A stretch of 64,000 nt of DNA from assembly GCA_963714455.1 (NCBI GenBank), contig CAVQON010000017.1:258374-322373 (forward strand). Reading direction: 5' to 3'. The stretch's first letter is position 1. Every line of letters starts with the position of its first letter. The notes under the pieces are model-generated. The model was given only the letters and a program-made list of their open reading frames with translations, was not told the DNA's origin and searched no databases. The stretch is from CAVQGZ01 sp963714455. GTDB taxonomy: Bacteria; Actinomycetota; Actinomycetes; Jiangellales; Jiangellaceae. This document shows, piece after piece, positions 63,186-64,000 of this stretch. Made by a program: the position numbers and the translations under genes.

Positions 63186-64000
63186 CTACTCGCCGTCCTC
63201 GGTGACGTAGACGTCCTTGTAGACCGCACCACCCCAGGTGGGGGAGTACTGAACCCCGCCCAGCCCGGAACCCCACAGCGCCTGGCTTCGGCTGAACGAC
63301 GTCGGGATCACCAGGCCCAGCTCCACGACCCGCGTGTTGAGGTCTTTCCACATCTCGGCCTGGGCGTCCCGGTCTGTCTCGCGGCGCGCTGTGTCGATCG
63401 CCTGCTGGAACGCGGCGTCCTCGAGGCCACCTTCGTTGACGCGTGAGAGGTTGAAGCCGCCGTTGACGCTGAACAGCGGCGGGATCACGGTGGATGCGTT
63501 GGCCCAGTCGGGTCCCCACCCCGCCCACGTCAGGTGGTTCTGGGTATCGGGCTGCAGCACCGTGCCGTAGTACTGCGCGGCGGCGATCGGGTTGGCGGTC
63601 ACGGAGATGTCCGCACGCTTCATCGCCTCGATGAAGGCGGCGACCTCCCGTTCCTTCTCCAGCGCTGCGGGGAAGTCGTACACCAGGTCAGGCATCGGCT
63701 CGCCGGAGGCTTCGATCAGCTCGCGCGCCAGCTCCGGATCGCCCGTGGCGGGGATCTCGCGACCCAGCAGTCCGGACCACAGCCCGGTGGGGACGTAGTC
63801 GCGTTCCAGTGTCGGCTTGACCACCCCGTCGGCCTCGTCGCCGGCGAACTCGCCACCGAGCACGGTCAGGATCGCCTCCCTGTCCATGGCCGCCATCAAG
63901 GCGAGGCGATGCTCGAGCACGGGGACGAGTGCGGTGTTGACGGCGATGTAGAAGACGCCTGGGTCGAGCACGTCCCAGCGCCGGTCCGCCAGAGCGGGGT
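63186..64000 (-). CDS. ABC transporter solute-binding protein, family 5 (peptide/nickel type), partial
   Basis: This is the C-terminal 270 residues of a family 5 (DppA/OppA-like) extracellular solute-binding protein. The N-terminus with its signal peptide lies beyond the window. Typical segments are YIAVNTALVPVLEHRLALMA, WAGWGPDWANASTVIPPLF, AEMWKDLNTRVVELGLVIPT, and the C-terminal VQYSPTWGGAVYKDVYV. It delivers peptides or similar solutes to an ABC permease. No permease gene is visible on this side. It is the upstream gene of the LAL regulator operon. Confidence 0.9.
   Translation of the reverse strand, partial: PALADRRWDVLDPGVFYIAVNTALVPVLEHRLALMAAMDREAILTVLGGEFAGDEADGVVKPTLERDYVPTGLWSGLLGREIPATGDPELARELIEASGEPMPDLVYDFPAALEKEREVAAFIEAMKRADISVTANPIAAAQYYGTVLQPDTQNHLTWAGWGPDWANASTVIPPLFSVNGGFNLSRVNEGGLEDAAFQQAIDTARRETDRDAQAEMWKDLNTRVVELGLVIPTSFSRSQALWGSGLGGVQYSPTWGGAVYKDVYVTEDGE

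Overview
The window is very GC-rich, uses many GTG starts, and encodes actinobacteria-only families: AdnAB, WhiB7, mycoredoxin, MoeZ, DUF3107 and the DUF2342 zincin. It comes from a member of the Actinomycetia. The gene order of the left half matches, from memory, the Mycobacterium tuberculosis neighbourhood Rv3213c to Rv3193c (ParA, RhlE-type helicase, ferritin-like protein, TB9.4, TetR, MoeZ, alkyltransferase-like protein, AdnA/AdnB, NudC, mycoredoxin, UvrD2, WhiB7, ABC1 kinase, Rv3196, DUF2342, PDZ/Lon-like protease, UPF0182). Several extra genes (thioesterase, DeoD, EEP phosphatase, crotonase, beta-lactamase-like) suggest a Micrococcales or Nocardioides-like host rather than a mycobacterium. 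That placement is inference.

Core block, 1-31.4 kb: densely packed housekeeping and stress genes. It covers double-strand-break resection (adnAB, overlapping ATGA), a UvrD2-like helicase, sulfur transfer (moeZ), redox control (mycoredoxin with a GGAAT-N18-GTT sigma-R/H type promoter) and nucleotide metabolism (deoD, nudC). It also holds intrinsic antibiotic response: whiB7 with a leader peptide, an attenuator hairpin and an AT-rich -35 flank. The block ends at an initiator tRNA-fMet followed by an 18-bp perfect hairpin.

Accessory block, about 31.4-54.8 kb: this starts just behind the tRNA, where a decayed second copy of the tRNA 3' end lies 0.2 kb away. It contains a sugar-lactone oxidase between two imperfect repeats and a patch of small secreted proteins around a LuxR-type regulator. 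A locus of unusual large proteins follows: a frameshifted membrane alpha/beta hydrolase, a 710-aa protein with an internal domain duplication, a metzincin fused to Asp-box repeats, and its 1-bp-spaced partner. IS110 and IS6 family remnants, a lipoprotein gene cut by the IS6 copy, a decayed NodB deacetylase, a RelE/Phd-type toxin-antitoxin pair, a tyrosine-integrase tail and an acyl-CoA-synthetase tail complete it. Imperfect direct repeats of 50-90 bp lie at 40.3 and 53.1 kb. The block reads as a mosaic genomic island that is decaying.

Right block, 54.8-64 kb: signalling genes. A CRP-like cyclic-nucleotide-binding protein is encoded 17 bp upstream of a 1173-aa zinc-ribbon/class III cyclase/AAA protein. 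Then come a GNAT acetyltransferase, a beta-helix lipoprotein, a MalT-type LuxR regulator and, 6 bp upstream of it in the same operon, a family 5 ABC solute-binding protein that runs off the window.
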